Shown here: positions 1 through 5,545 of the stretch, one piece after another
Layout: each line of letters opens with the position of its first letter
How positions within the stretch are numbered: position 1 is the first letter of the stretch
From: Anaerolineae bacterium
GTDB taxonomy: Bacteria; Chloroflexota; Anaerolineae; UBA4142
Assembly (NCBI GenBank): GCA_027457205.1
Contig: DAIDTM010000099.1
Coordinates: 1 to 7,858, forward strand
Length of the DNA: 7,858 nucleotides
Reading direction: 5' to 3'
Program-made: the position numbers and the translations under genes
The notes under the pieces: model-generated
Database searches by the model: none
Told to the model about the DNA's origin: nothing
The model's input: only the letters and a program-made list of their open reading frames with translations

Positions 1-595
1 GCAGCGTGTCCATATCGGCATAGGTCACGCCCATCGATTTCTCCAAGTCCTCGCGACGATAGACATCGTAGTACAGCACGCGCATTCCAAATCCGCTCGC
101 GCGTTTTGCCATCCCCTGCCCGATGCGACCAAAGCCGACGACGCCGAGCGTCGCGCCGTGAACATCCTGCCCGGTGAGCAGCATCGGTCCCCACGTTTTC
201 CATTTGCCGGCGCGCACAAAATCGATCGATTCCTGAAGGCGGCGCGCGACCGCCATCATCAGCGTAAAAGCAAGATCGGCGGTCGTATCGGTCAGTACGC
301 CCGGCGTATTGCCGATCGGAATGCCGCGCGCGGTCGCCGCGGGAATATCGATGTTGTCGTAGCCAACCGCGTAATTCGAAATGACCTTGAGGCGCGGGTT
401 CAGGTCCATCAGCTCCGCGTCGACCTTGTCGGTGAGCAGCGAGATCAATCCATCACTCTGCCGCGCTTCATCCAACATCACTCGGCGCGGCGGCGGCAGC
501 TCGTCTTGCCACACTTTCATATCCACCAAATCGCGAAGCATTGCCAGCCCTTCGTCGGGAATGAGGCGCGCTACAAAGACTTTCGGCTTTGCCAT
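1..595 (-). CDS. gyaR: D-2-hydroxyacid dehydrogenase, glyoxylate/hydroxypyruvate reductase type (partial, C-terminus beyond window)
   Basis: Cytosolic NAD(P)H-dependent reductase of 2-oxoacids such as glyoxylate or hydroxypyruvate. The 198 visible residues closely follow the archaeal/bacterial GyaR pattern: N-terminal MAKPKVFVAR, the substrate-domain motif SNYAVGYDNID (about 73-83), NTPGVLTDTTADLAF (96-110), then the Rossmann glycine motif GFGRIG (154-159). Asp177 follows the last glycine by 17 residues at the end of the second strand, which in Rossmann folds favours NADH over NADPH. The family is about 320-335 aa, so roughly 40% (including the catalytic Arg, Glu and His) lies off the left edge. 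Two ATGs are adjacent, at 598 and 595. A GGAGG ends 2 nt before the first and 5 nt before the second, so I chose 595. The gene is divergent from birA. Substrate is inferred from family resemblance only. Confidence 0.9.
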   Translation of the reverse strand, partial: MAKPKVFVARLIPDEGLAMLRDLVDMKVWQDELPPPRRVMLDEARQSDGLISLLTDKVDAELMDLNPRLKVISNYAVGYDNIDIPAATARGIPIGNTPGVLTDTTADLAFTLMMAVARRLQESIDFVRAGKWKTWGPMLLTGQDVHGATLGVVGFGRIGQGMAKRASGFGMRVLYYDVYRREDLEKSMGVTYADMDTL

Positions 596-624
596 CATGA
601 CCTCCAGAAAATAAATACGGGGAA

Positions 625-653
625 AGTGTAACACCAAAGGCGCGGTGAGTCAA
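625..653 (-). promoter_or_regulatory. Sigma-70-like promoter for the dehydrogenase gene
   Basis: Read on the minus strand: a -35 box TTGACT (648-653), a 17-bp spacer and a -10 box TACACT (625-630). Transcription would start near 618, giving a leader of about 20 nt that carries the GGAGG ribosome binding site. Its -35 box lies only 7 bp from the -35 box of the divergent birA promoter. Confidence 0.6.
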
Positions 654-660
654 GATGTTC

Positions 661-689
661 TTGAATTGCGGCGCGAGCGATGATATAAT
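661..689 (+). promoter_or_regulatory. Sigma-70-like promoter for birA
   Basis: -35 box TTGAAT (661-666), a 17-bp spacer and a perfect -10 box TATAAT (684-689). The predicted start near 696 is only about six bases before the birA ATG at 702, so the transcript would be almost leaderless. No purine-rich ribosome binding site is visible before that ATG, which agrees. The promoter is back to back with the dehydrogenase promoter. Confidence 0.7.
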
Positions 690-692
690 GGC

Positions 693-713
693 AAATGACG
701 AATGACAAATGAC
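693..713 (+). repeat. Heptanucleotide tandem repeat (3 units) at the birA start
   Basis: Three consecutive 7-bp units, AAATGAC, GAATGAC, AAATGAC, overlap the predicted transcription start and the first codons of birA. Because the period is 7, the ATG in each unit falls in a different reading frame. Only the middle one (702) opens the birA frame. A diverged 7-bp-period array of similar composition occurs inside the acylase gene at 3422-3469. Confidence 0.65.
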
Positions 714-1520
714 AAGGTAAAGAGCATCGAAGAAGAACCGCTGGCGGCAGACGCGATCACGCGCGGGTTGGGCACGCGGCTCTTGGCGCGCCGCGTCGTG
801 TACCACGCGCGCGTCGCATCGACGAACGATATCGCCAAGCAGCTCGCGGACGCGGGCGAGCCGGAAGGCACGCTGGGCATCGCGGATGAACAGACGACCG
901 GACGCGGGCGTCTAGGGCGGACGTGGGTCACGCCGCCGCGCTCGTCGATTTTGATGTCGCTGATTCTGCGTCCGCGCGCGCTTGCGCCGCATCAAATCGC
1001 ACGCGTGACGATGGCGGTCGCGCTCGGCGCGTGCGACGGGATTCGCGCGGCGACCGGGTTGGATGCGCGGATCAAGTGGCCCAACGATCTGCTCTTGCGC
1101 GGCAAAAAGTGTGCAGGGATTCTCGCGGAAGCGGAAACGACGGAAGATCAGCTCGATTATGTGATTGTCGGTATGGGACTGAACGTGAACTTTGCGGCGG
1201 CGGCGCTGCCGGACCTTCCGCGCGACGCGACGACCCTCGCGGATGAACTCGGCGCGCCGACGCCGCGCACGCCGCTCGTGCAAGCCCTTGTACAGCACAT
1301 CGAGCATTATTATCTGCGCTTGGAAAAAGGCGAAAATCTGCGCGACGATTGGGCGGCGCGGCTTGTCACGCTCAATCAGCCGGTGCGCGCCCAAACCGCG
1401 TGGGGCGTTGAGGAAGGCATTGCGGAGAACGTAGACGATGTTGGCGCGCTGCTGGTGCGGCGCGCTAACGGATCGCTGGCGCGATTGATCGAAGGGGATG
1501 TCACGCTTTCGTCGCGCTAA
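702..1520 (+). CDS. birA: Biotin--[acetyl-CoA-carboxylase] ligase, monofunctional BirA type
   Basis: Biotin protein ligase (272 aa): activates biotin to biotinyl-5'-AMP and transfers it to the lysine of biotin carboxyl carrier domains in the cytosol. Family hallmarks are all present in order: STN (40-42), the biotin/ATP loop TTGRGRLGRTW (65-75), KWPND (125-129), KKCAGIL (135-141) with the catalytic lysine region, and GMGLNVN (157-163). The small C-terminal SH3-like domain ends the protein (GALLVRRANGSLARLIEGDVTL). It lacks the N-terminal winged-helix repressor domain of E. coli BirA (321 aa), so it should be an enzyme only. The segment before the catalytic core (PLAADAITRGLGTRLLARRV) matches the usual linker, which supports a start at or near ATG 702, although no ribosome binding site is visible. 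A small membrane-peptide gene follows after 17 nt and is probably cotranscribed. Confidence 0.93.
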   Translation: MTNDKVKSIEEEPLAADAITRGLGTRLLARRVVYHARVASTNDIAKQLADAGEPEGTLGIADEQTTGRGRLGRTWVTPPRSSILMSLILRPRALAPHQIARVTMAVALGACDGIRAATGLDARIKWPNDLLLRGKKCAGILAEAETTEDQLDYVIVGMGLNVNFAAAALPDLPRDATTLADELGAPTPRTPLVQALVQHIEHYYLRLEKGENLRDDWAARLVTLNQPVRAQTAWGVEEGIAENVDDVGALLVRRANGSLARLIEGDVTLSSR

Positions 1521-1537
1521 CCAACAAGGAGATCACC

Positions 1538-1663
1538 GTGGAACAAGGTCCGATGGGTTTGACTTATCGCCACTGGTTCTTCATTTCGCTGCTCGTGCTC
1601 GTCAACGTCATCATCTTCGGCTGCGTGCTGCTGGCGGTATTCGGAAAGGTGTACCTCGGTTAG
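1538..1663 (+). CDS. 41-aa single-pass membrane peptide, unknown function
   Basis: Short gene (GTG start, 41 codons, TAG stop). A strong ribosome binding site AAGGAG (1526-1531) sits 6 nt before the GTG, which is the main reason to believe it. The peptide has a short polar N-terminus containing TYRHW, then a continuous hydrophobic stretch from about residue 14 to 35 (WFFISLLVLVNVIIFGCVLL region), then a short tail GKVYLG. It should be one transmembrane helix, with no cleavable signal evident. It starts 17 nt after the birA stop, with no separate promoter seen, so it probably shares that transcript. Its stop codon falls in the repeat array that separates it from the convergent acylase gene. 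I do not recognise a family. An internal ATG at 1553 is a weaker alternative start. Confidence 0.7.
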   Translation: MEQGPMGLTYRHWFFISLLVLVNVIIFGCVLLAVFGKVYLG

Positions 1664-1731
1664 TCATGTGGTCAGGTAGTCGCGTAGTCGAATGGTCTTC
1701 TGCGATTATCGACCACCAGACTACGGGACTA
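1663..1731. repeat. Inverted array of degenerate 8-bp tandem repeats between convergent genes; possible bidirectional terminator
   Basis: On the plus strand GTC recurs exactly every 8 bases at 1663, 1671, 1679, 1687 and 1695. After a gap the complementary GAC recurs at 1711, 1719 and 1727, also every 8 bases. The two halves form an imperfect inverted repeat (1677-1697 against 1711-1731, 17 of 21 positions paired, 13-nt loop). It lies where the membrane-peptide gene and the acylase gene converge, and both stop codons (1661-1663 plus strand, 1721-1723 minus strand) touch it. There is no terminal T-run, so a terminator role is inferred from position and pairing only. Confidence 0.55.
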
Positions 1732-4147
1732 GCTCTAACATCCCCTCTTTCACCTTGTCGAGCGCGGCGCGGTCAAAGTACATCGGCGCGTACTGCACAT
1801 CCCGCCACAGCAAAATCATATCGCTGTAATGCTTGTTCAGCGGCTGTCCCGATTGCCCCGTCGTGTTGATCTGGAGCGAGTTCGAGAGATTGGATAGATC
1901 GATGATCTGACGCATCGACGAGATCGTACTTGCCGCGTAGGGACTCGTTCCATCGAACGAGGTCGCGAACACGGTGAACACGCCGCCCGGCACGGCGACC
2001 GGTCCGGCGTTGAACAAGAGATTGAGCGGTTGCACGCTCCCCAACGGATGCTCAAACGTCGCCGTATGCAGGCGACCCCAGTGCCAATCCCCCGGCGCGT
2101 CGCCAAATTGATTCCCCAGATAATCTACCGCTTCGGCGAAACTCTTTTGTAAAACCGCATCGCGTCCGGCGCTGCCCCACCAATCGCTTGTCGGTTGAGC
2201 CAGCAGCGCGAGGACTGCCTGGCGGTTGTAACTGTCTGCGCCTTGGTACGTCTTGAAGAGACTCGCGCCCATCTTGTCCGCGAAGAGATTCTTGAGCAGC
2301 TGCTGGTACGTCACCTCGACGATCGTTCCGCCGATATTGTCGGTGGTAAATCGTCCATCCCACGCCTTCACTTGCGCCATCGCGCCTTGCTGCAAAAACC
2401 CACTGGGCTTCAGAGCGACGATGTACTTTTGCAACTGCGCGTCCGGAATCGAATAGACGTCGCCCTGAATCGCCTTGAAATCGTCGACTGACAATTTGTC
2501 TTTGGCTTGCAAAAGATCGTCGATCCGCTGTTTGCGGTACGGCGCAGACCAATCGACCGTAATCAGGTATTTGTACGTCGGTGGGACGACGGCTTGGTTC
2601 GCGGTCGCGACGAAATGCGTCGGCGGATTGTAGACGAACGGCAGTTGATCGAACGGAATGTACCCTTGCCACTCGTTCGCGCCGGTCCAGCCCGGCACCG
2701 GCACGCTGCCATTGTCGCCGGCGGGACGGATCGGAACGTTGCCGGGCATCTGGTAGCCGATGTTGCCGTCTACGTCCGCGTAAACAAAATTCTGCGACGG
2801 CACATCCCACAGCCGCAACGCGCTGCGAAATTCATCCCAGTTTTGGGCGCGGTCGATCCGCAAGACAGATTCGAAGAGATGACTGCGTTCGCGCAGCGCG
2901 GTCCATTGCAGCGCGAGCGGTTGGGTCACCCCGGGCAGCACCGGCGTCATGATCGGACCGTGCTGCGTGATTTGAACGTGCAGCGTTTCAGAGACGACGC
3001 CATGCACCTTGATCGGCTCGTCGACGACCTGCATATTCTCCCACTTGCCCTGGTATTCGTACTGGTTCGGATTCTGCGGATTGATTTTTTCGATGTACAA
3101 ATCCTGCACGTCGGGATTCACGTTGGTCACGCCCCACGCGATGCGATCGTTGTGCCCGATGACGACGCCGGGCACGCCGGGGAATGTATAGCCCACGACG
3201 TTGTACGGGCACGCGGCATTCTGCGGCGCGCAGTGCAGCCCCACCTCGTACCAGATCGACGGCATCTGAATGCCGAGGTGTGGGTCGTTCGCGAGCAGCG
3301 GCTTGCCGGTCGTCGATTTCGATCCATCGACCACCCAATCGTTCGAGCCGACACCGTCGCCGCCCAGCCCCAGCGACGCGTTGAGCGCGGCGATCGCATT
3401 CAAGTCGGGCATCCCTATCGAGGTATTTGTTACTTGCGATTTGTCATTAGTAATTAGAGACTGGTAATTCTTAGCGGCGGGCGGAATCGTGAATGGACCA
3501 GTGGCGGGGTACGGCGGCATGAGTTCTTGCGCTCGTACCGCGCCGAATTTTTCGATGAGACTGGCGCGCAGCAGTTCCGCGTCGTAGTTGCCGCCGAGAT
3601 CGTACGCCATCACCTTGCCCCAGGCAATCGTATCGACGGGCTGCCACGGCGCGGGCTTGAATCCCAGGAGCGTAAACTCAATCGGCAGGTTGTCGAGATG
3701 CGTGTTGATGAACGCGGTGACACCGTTGGAGAAATCCTGCAGCGGCAGTTTTTCCGCATCGCTCAGCGCGGCATAATCCGCGCGCGCCGCGCGCGCCAGC
3801 CCAATCGTCCGCAGGAATCGGTCCTGCTTGATCGTCGCTGCGCCAAAAATATCGGACAGCGTGCCTTCGCCGACACGGCGATTGAACTCCATTTGCCACA
3901 AACGATCCTGCGCCTCCACGTAGCCCTCGGCGAAAAACAAATCGTCCGGGTTGTCGGCATAGATGTGCGGAATGCCGAGCGGATCGCGGACGACTTGGAC
4001 TTGAGATTTCAAACCGGCGACGTGCAGCGTGCCGTCGATTTGGGGAAAACTCTTGGTGACGAACCAGTAGCCCCCTACGCCGCCGACCACGATGAGAAGA
4101 ACAATGACGACCAGGACAATCTGAACGATTCGCTTGAGCAGACGCAT
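1721..4147 (-). CDS. Penicillin acylase family protein (peptidase S45, Ntn hydrolase)
   Basis: Amidohydrolase of 808 aa that should cleave itself into alpha and beta chains and act outside the cytoplasmic membrane. Substrates in this family include beta-lactams and acyl-homoserine lactones; the one here cannot be told. Residues 8-28 form one hydrophobic signal anchor. The alpha region has DPLGIPHIYADNPDDLFFAEGY (55-76) and AQDRLWQME (79-87). The predicted N-terminal nucleophile is Ser268 in GVGSNDWVV, followed by LLANDPHLG (284-292), PGVPGVVIGHNDRIAWGVTN (323-342) and SQNFVYAD (451-458), whose Asn453 is at the usual oxyanion-hole position. GDWHWGRLHTATFEHPLG and TTGQSGQPLNKHYSD close the fold. 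The ATG at 4147 is preferred over upstream ATGs because GGAGG sits 5 nt before it, it lies about 36 nt after a good promoter, and it begins the membrane anchor. Residues 227-242 are encoded by a repeat insert. Confidence 0.92.
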   Translation of the reverse strand: MRLLKRIVQIVLVVIVLLIVVGGVGGYWFVTKSFPQIDGTLHVAGLKSQVQVVRDPLGIPHIYADNPDDLFFAEGYVEAQDRLWQMEFNRRVGEGTLSDIFGAATIKQDRFLRTIGLARAARADYAALSDAEKLPLQDFSNGVTAFINTHLDNLPIEFTLLGFKPAPWQPVDTIAWGKVMAYDLGGNYDAELLRASLIEKFGAVRAQELMPPYPATGPFTIPPAAKNYQSLITNDKSQVTNTSIGMPDLNAIAALNASLGLGGDGVGSNDWVVDGSKSTTGKPLLANDPHLGIQMPSIWYEVGLHCAPQNAACPYNVVGYTFPGVPGVVIGHNDRIAWGVTNVNPDVQDLYIEKINPQNPNQYEYQGKWENMQVVDEPIKVHGVVSETLHVQITQHGPIMTPVLPGVTQPLALQWTALRERSHLFESVLRIDRAQNWDEFRSALRLWDVPSQNFVYADVDGNIGYQMPGNVPIRPAGDNGSVPVPGWTGANEWQGYIPFDQLPFVYNPPTHFVATANQAVVPPTYKYLITVDWSAPYRKQRIDDLLQAKDKLSVDDFKAIQGDVYSIPDAQLQKYIVALKPSGFLQQGAMAQVKAWDGRFTTDNIGGTIVEVTYQQLLKNLFADKMGASLFKTYQGADSYNRQAVLALLAQPTSDWWGSAGRDAVLQKSFAEAVDYLGNQFGDAPGDWHWGRLHTATFEHPLGSVQPLNLLFNAGPVAVPGGVFTVFATSFDGTSPYAASTISSMRQIIDLSNLSNSLQINTTGQSGQPLNKHYSDMILLWRDVQYAPMYFDRAALDKVKEGMLELVP
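3422..3469 (-). repeat. Diverged heptamer tandem repeat inserted in frame in the acylase gene
   Basis: Read on the minus strand, successive 7-bp units TAATGAC, AAATCGC, AAGTAAC, AAATACC follow an AT-rich lead-in. They encode acylase residues around NYQSLITNDKSQVTNT (227-242), a polar stretch about 26 residues before the predicted nucleophile Ser268 and therefore near the alpha/beta spacer. Three heptamers equal seven codons, so such an array can be carried without a frameshift. The composition is distinctly more AT-rich than the flanking coding sequence. Confidence 0.55.
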
Positions 4148-4189
4148 CCCTGCCTCCCTCACCTTTGATGGGTTGTGTTCCTTGCGATT

Positions 4190-4218
4190 TTTATAGCACA
4201 GCGCGTGGTGCAAGTCAA
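4190..4218 (-). promoter_or_regulatory. Sigma-70-like promoter for the penicillin acylase gene
   Basis: On the minus strand: -35 box TTGACT (4213-4218), a 17-bp spacer, and -10 box TATAAA (4190-4195). The predicted start near 4183 gives a leader of about 36 nt with GGGAGG just before the ATG at 4147. This supports that start over longer reading-frame extensions. Confidence 0.7.
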
Positions 4219-4225
4219 ATAAGAA

Positions 4226-4253
4226 ACCTGTCAAGTCTTCGAGACTGACAGGT
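4226..4253. repeat. Intergenic hairpin palindrome (12 bp stem, one bulge, 3-nt loop)
   Basis: Arms ACCTGTC (4226-4232) plus AGTCT (4234-4238) pair with AGACT (4242-4246) plus GACAGGT (4247-4253), with A4233 bulged and TCG as the loop. On the minus strand the stem is followed by TTTCTTATTT, so it could stop leftward read-through just before the acylase promoter. It has the look of a dispersed palindromic intergenic repeat, but copy number cannot be judged from this window. Confidence 0.6.
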
Positions 4254-4312
4254 CTACGGATGGCGCATAGGAAATCGCTTCTTAATCCCTGCCAACATAA
4301 CAGAACTGGATT

Positions 4313-4331
4313 TCCCACGCCTGAAGCGTGG
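4313..4331. repeat. Hairpin resembling an IS200/IS605-type element end (possible remnant)
   Basis: CCCACGC (4313-4319) and GCGTGGG (4325-4331) form a perfect 7-bp stem around the loop CTGAA. Hairpins of very similar sequence occur at the right ends of tnpB-carrying IS200/IS605 elements. No tnpA or tnpB is present in this window, so at most this is a solo end or relic. The identification rests on remembered resemblance; the hairpin itself is directly visible. Confidence 0.3.
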
Positions 4332-4366
4332 GGCACGCCGCCCCGCTGCTGCGGCCACGTCATAGG

Positions 4367-4417
4367 GCCTATTCCAAAAATCGGAAAAACAGGGCTTTTT
4401 CGATTTTTGGAATAGGC
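4367..4417. repeat. Long perfect inverted repeat (17-bp arms), MITE- or attenuator-like hairpin
   Basis: Bases 4367-4383 pair perfectly with 4401-4417 (17 bp, ending in GGAATAGGC). After a bulged G4384, five A (4385-4389) pair with five T (4396-4400), leaving a 6-nt loop. The whole is a 22-bp stem in 51 nt. A smaller palindrome TCGCG-TAT-CGCGA follows at 4421-4433. The element lies in gene-free sequence between the acylase gene and the accessory genes. It has no terminal U-run outside the stem, so a folded mobile or REP-like repeat is more likely than a simple terminator. Confidence 0.7.
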
Positions 4418-4433
4418 TCTTCGCGTATCGCGA

Positions 4434-4712
4434 AAGGTTTGTCAATATACCGATTCGAGTTCAGCGCAAGAGGGAGCGCGATGAAACTACGCCAAGGCGC
4501 GCACCATAGCGCGACGCTCAAAATCAAACAAGCCGCCGTTTCCGACCCGCGCGTCGCGGTTGTAAGCGTGGTGCACATGTAAATGTGGTCGGACGCGCTC
4601 GGCAAGACGCACTTGGTATCTCGCCGTGCAAGGTCGCGCAGATCCTGAGCCAGTTCGACGGTAAGGAACAGGATGTGGTGGCGCGGGAATAAAACCAAAG
4701 CAAAACAGGGGA
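4434..4712. other. Gene-poor stretch with decayed open-frame fragments
   Basis: No confident gene. A 33-codon frame (ATG 4481, stop 4580-4582) has GGAG four bases upstream and encodes a small basic peptide ending VSVVHM. A second plus-strand frame is open from 4510 to its stop at 4690-4692 and ends with the natural-looking segment KVAQILSQFDGKEQDVVARE. The two overlap out of phase and could be one small gene broken by a frameshift. Minus-strand frames are also open, as is common in GC-rich DNA, so direction is not settled. I assign no function. Confidence 0.3.
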
Positions 4713-4741
4713 TTGACAAGAAACTCAAAGCGGTTTATTAT
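4713..4741 (+). promoter_or_regulatory. Sigma-70-like promoter for the rightward RHH gene
   Basis: Perfect -35 box TTGACA (4713-4718), a 17-bp spacer, and -10 box TATTAT (4736-4741) in an AT-rich patch. Transcription would start near 4748 and give a leader of about 26 nt containing GGAG. Confidence 0.7.
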
Positions 4742-4747
4742 ATAACC
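4732..4747. promoter_or_regulatory. Possible RHH operator over the -10 box
   Basis: GGTTTATTATATAACC is a partial dyad (GGTT...AACC with an AT-rich centre, 10 of 16 symmetric positions) that covers the -10 region of the rightward RHH gene. RHH proteins of the Arc class commonly repress their own promoters through such sites. The assignment is inference from position and symmetry. Confidence 0.3.
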
Positions 4748-4773
4748 AAAACAAACCACTTTGGAGATACAGG

Positions 4774-4989
4774 ATGAATGACAAGCTCCACGCACTCTCG
4801 GTGCGCCTGCCGGTCCAACTGGCAGATCGGATTCGCGTGCAAGCCGACCGAGAGAGGCGCAGTGTCAACGCTGAGATTGTGCGTCTGCTGGAACTGGCTC
4901 TGACTCCATCCGACCCAGAGCGGACTCCAGCAGCCACACAATTTCCTGGTTCAGGGAACGACGATTTTTCTTCGCCGACCGTTCGATGA
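4774..4989 (+). CDS. Arc-type ribbon-helix-helix DNA-binding protein (rightward copy)
   Basis: A 71-aa transcription factor of the Arc/MetJ ribbon-helix-helix fold; it should dimerise and insert a beta ribbon into the major groove. The beta strand is LSVRLP (8-13), helix 1 is about VQLADRIRVQADRE (14-27), the turn is RRSVN (28-32) and helix 2 is AEIVRLLELAL (33-43). After residue 43 the tail (TPSDPERTPAATQ...) is polar and probably disordered. ATG 4774 has GGAG (4763-4766) 7 nt upstream and a near-consensus promoter. The last 125 bp overlap, on the opposite strand, the end of a second RHH gene whose core is 20/37 identical with no gaps. P22 Arc and Mnt are a phage precedent for neighbouring, opposed RHH regulators. 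Confidence 0.82.
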   Translation: MNDKLHALSVRLPVQLADRIRVQADRERRSVNAEIVRLLELALTPSDPERTPAATQFPGSGNDDFSSPTVR

Positions 4990-5071
4990 CTTTTTTCACT
5001 GAGGCGGGCAGCCGGATGCTGAGCGCAGCCGTCTCCTCGCCCCTGTCCTGATACAATTTCCGGCGTGGCAT
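4865..5071 (-). CDS. Arc-type ribbon-helix-helix DNA-binding protein (leftward copy)
   Basis: A 68-aa RHH protein with a basic N-terminus (MPRRKLYQDR), beta strand LSIRLP (17-22), helix 1 about ASVKKVIERSAKK (23-35), the turn NRRSLN (36-41), helix 2 QEIVWLLESAL (42-52) and a short polar tail. Every conserved Arc-family position is kept, and the RRS-N-EIV-LLE-AL pattern is shared with the rightward copy. The start at 5071 has AAGG 5 nt upstream, a modest ribosome binding site. A weak promoter may lie at about 5080-5110 (minus-strand -10 TAGAAT). Only the two proteins' tails and helix ends share DNA; the DNA-binding strands do not overlap. Both frames look real, which is unusual for antisense pairs. 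Confidence 0.75.
   Translation of the reverse strand: MPRRKLYQDRGEETAALSIRLPASVKKVIERSAKKNRRSLNQEIVWLLESALGRMESEPVPADAQSQR
4885..4933. repeat. Dyad at the junction of the two convergent RHH genes
   Basis: The 49 bp are an imperfect palindrome centred at 4909. The outer 8 bp (CTGCTGGA) pair perfectly and 16 of 24 arm positions match overall. Each arm encodes the end of helix 2 of one gene (LLELAL rightward, LLESAL leftward), so the symmetry marks the point where the two homologous coding regions meet tail to tail. Confidence 0.6.
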
Positions 5072-5093
5072 AGCAGCCTTATTCTAAATCATT

Positions 5094-5472
5094 TTGGTAT
5101 TAAAGCAAATCACCGTGTTATCATCCGTTTGCTCGCGCGAACTCATACAACAGATTGGCACCCAGGTCCGCCCCGATCTGCGTTACTACGGCGGCAGGCG
5201 GCGGTTGGCAGATTGGAACACCGCACGTTTCCCCATTTACGCCTGCTACGTTGAGCCCTATGACAGGTGCCGCGAACGTGCTCTTCTCCGAGCTACCCTC
5301 GAAGATCAAGGTCTACAACGATCTCAACTCCGACGTGGTGAATTTCTTTCGCGTGCTACGCGAGCGCGAGGAGGGATTGCTGCGCGCGATCCAGGACATT
5401 GGCGGACCGCACACGAACAACGCGGACTCCTGGCGCTTCCAGGCCGACGACGCTCGCTGTAATATATCCTGA
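5094..5472 (+). pseudogene. Frameshifted fragment of a D12-class (Dam-like) adenine-N6 DNA methyltransferase
   Basis: Two frames together read like the N-terminus of a D12-class methylase. Up to about 5262 the frame beginning at 5094 gives LRYYGGRRRLADW and CYVEPY, the SAM-binding entry. From about 5263 the next frame gives GAANVLFSELPSKIKVYNDLNSD and VVNFFRVLREREEGLLRAIQ, the continuation typical of this family. The shift is +1 or a 2-base loss around 5262-5267. After LLRAIQ the family resemblance stops, and the frame ends at 5470-5472. The family is about 250-300 aa and the catalytic DPPY motif is absent, so no active enzyme can be made. An open piece at 5463-5558 (TDWTQMNHRQLKEG, then GSVAGFPTS) may be a C-terminal relic, but this is weak. 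Dam-like genes are common cargo of phages and plasmids. Confidence 0.75.
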
Positions 5473-5545
5473 CCGACTGGACGCAGATGAACCATCGGCA
5501 ACTCAAAGAGGGTCACGGCTCCGTAGCTGGCTTTCCTACCAGCCG

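Noticed and set aside
158..631. Plus-strand open frame opposite the dehydrogenase gene
   Set aside because: It lies antisense to a clear GyaR-type coding sequence, which explains the open frame.
2507..3457. Long plus-strand open frame (316 codons) opposite the acylase gene
   Set aside because: It is an antisense shadow of a well-supported gene in GC-rich DNA; its composition is Arg/His-rich with no recognisable motif.
4148..4363. Upstream extension of the acylase frame by 72 codons to an ATG at 4363
   Set aside because: The extension contains the promoter and a hairpin, has no protein-like features, and precedes a start with a good ribosome binding site and a membrane anchor.
4585..4647. 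Possible Walker-A-like reading (ALGKTHL) suggesting an IstB/DnaC ATPase relic
   Set aside because: The match is seven residues in one of several open frames, with no supporting motif before or after it.
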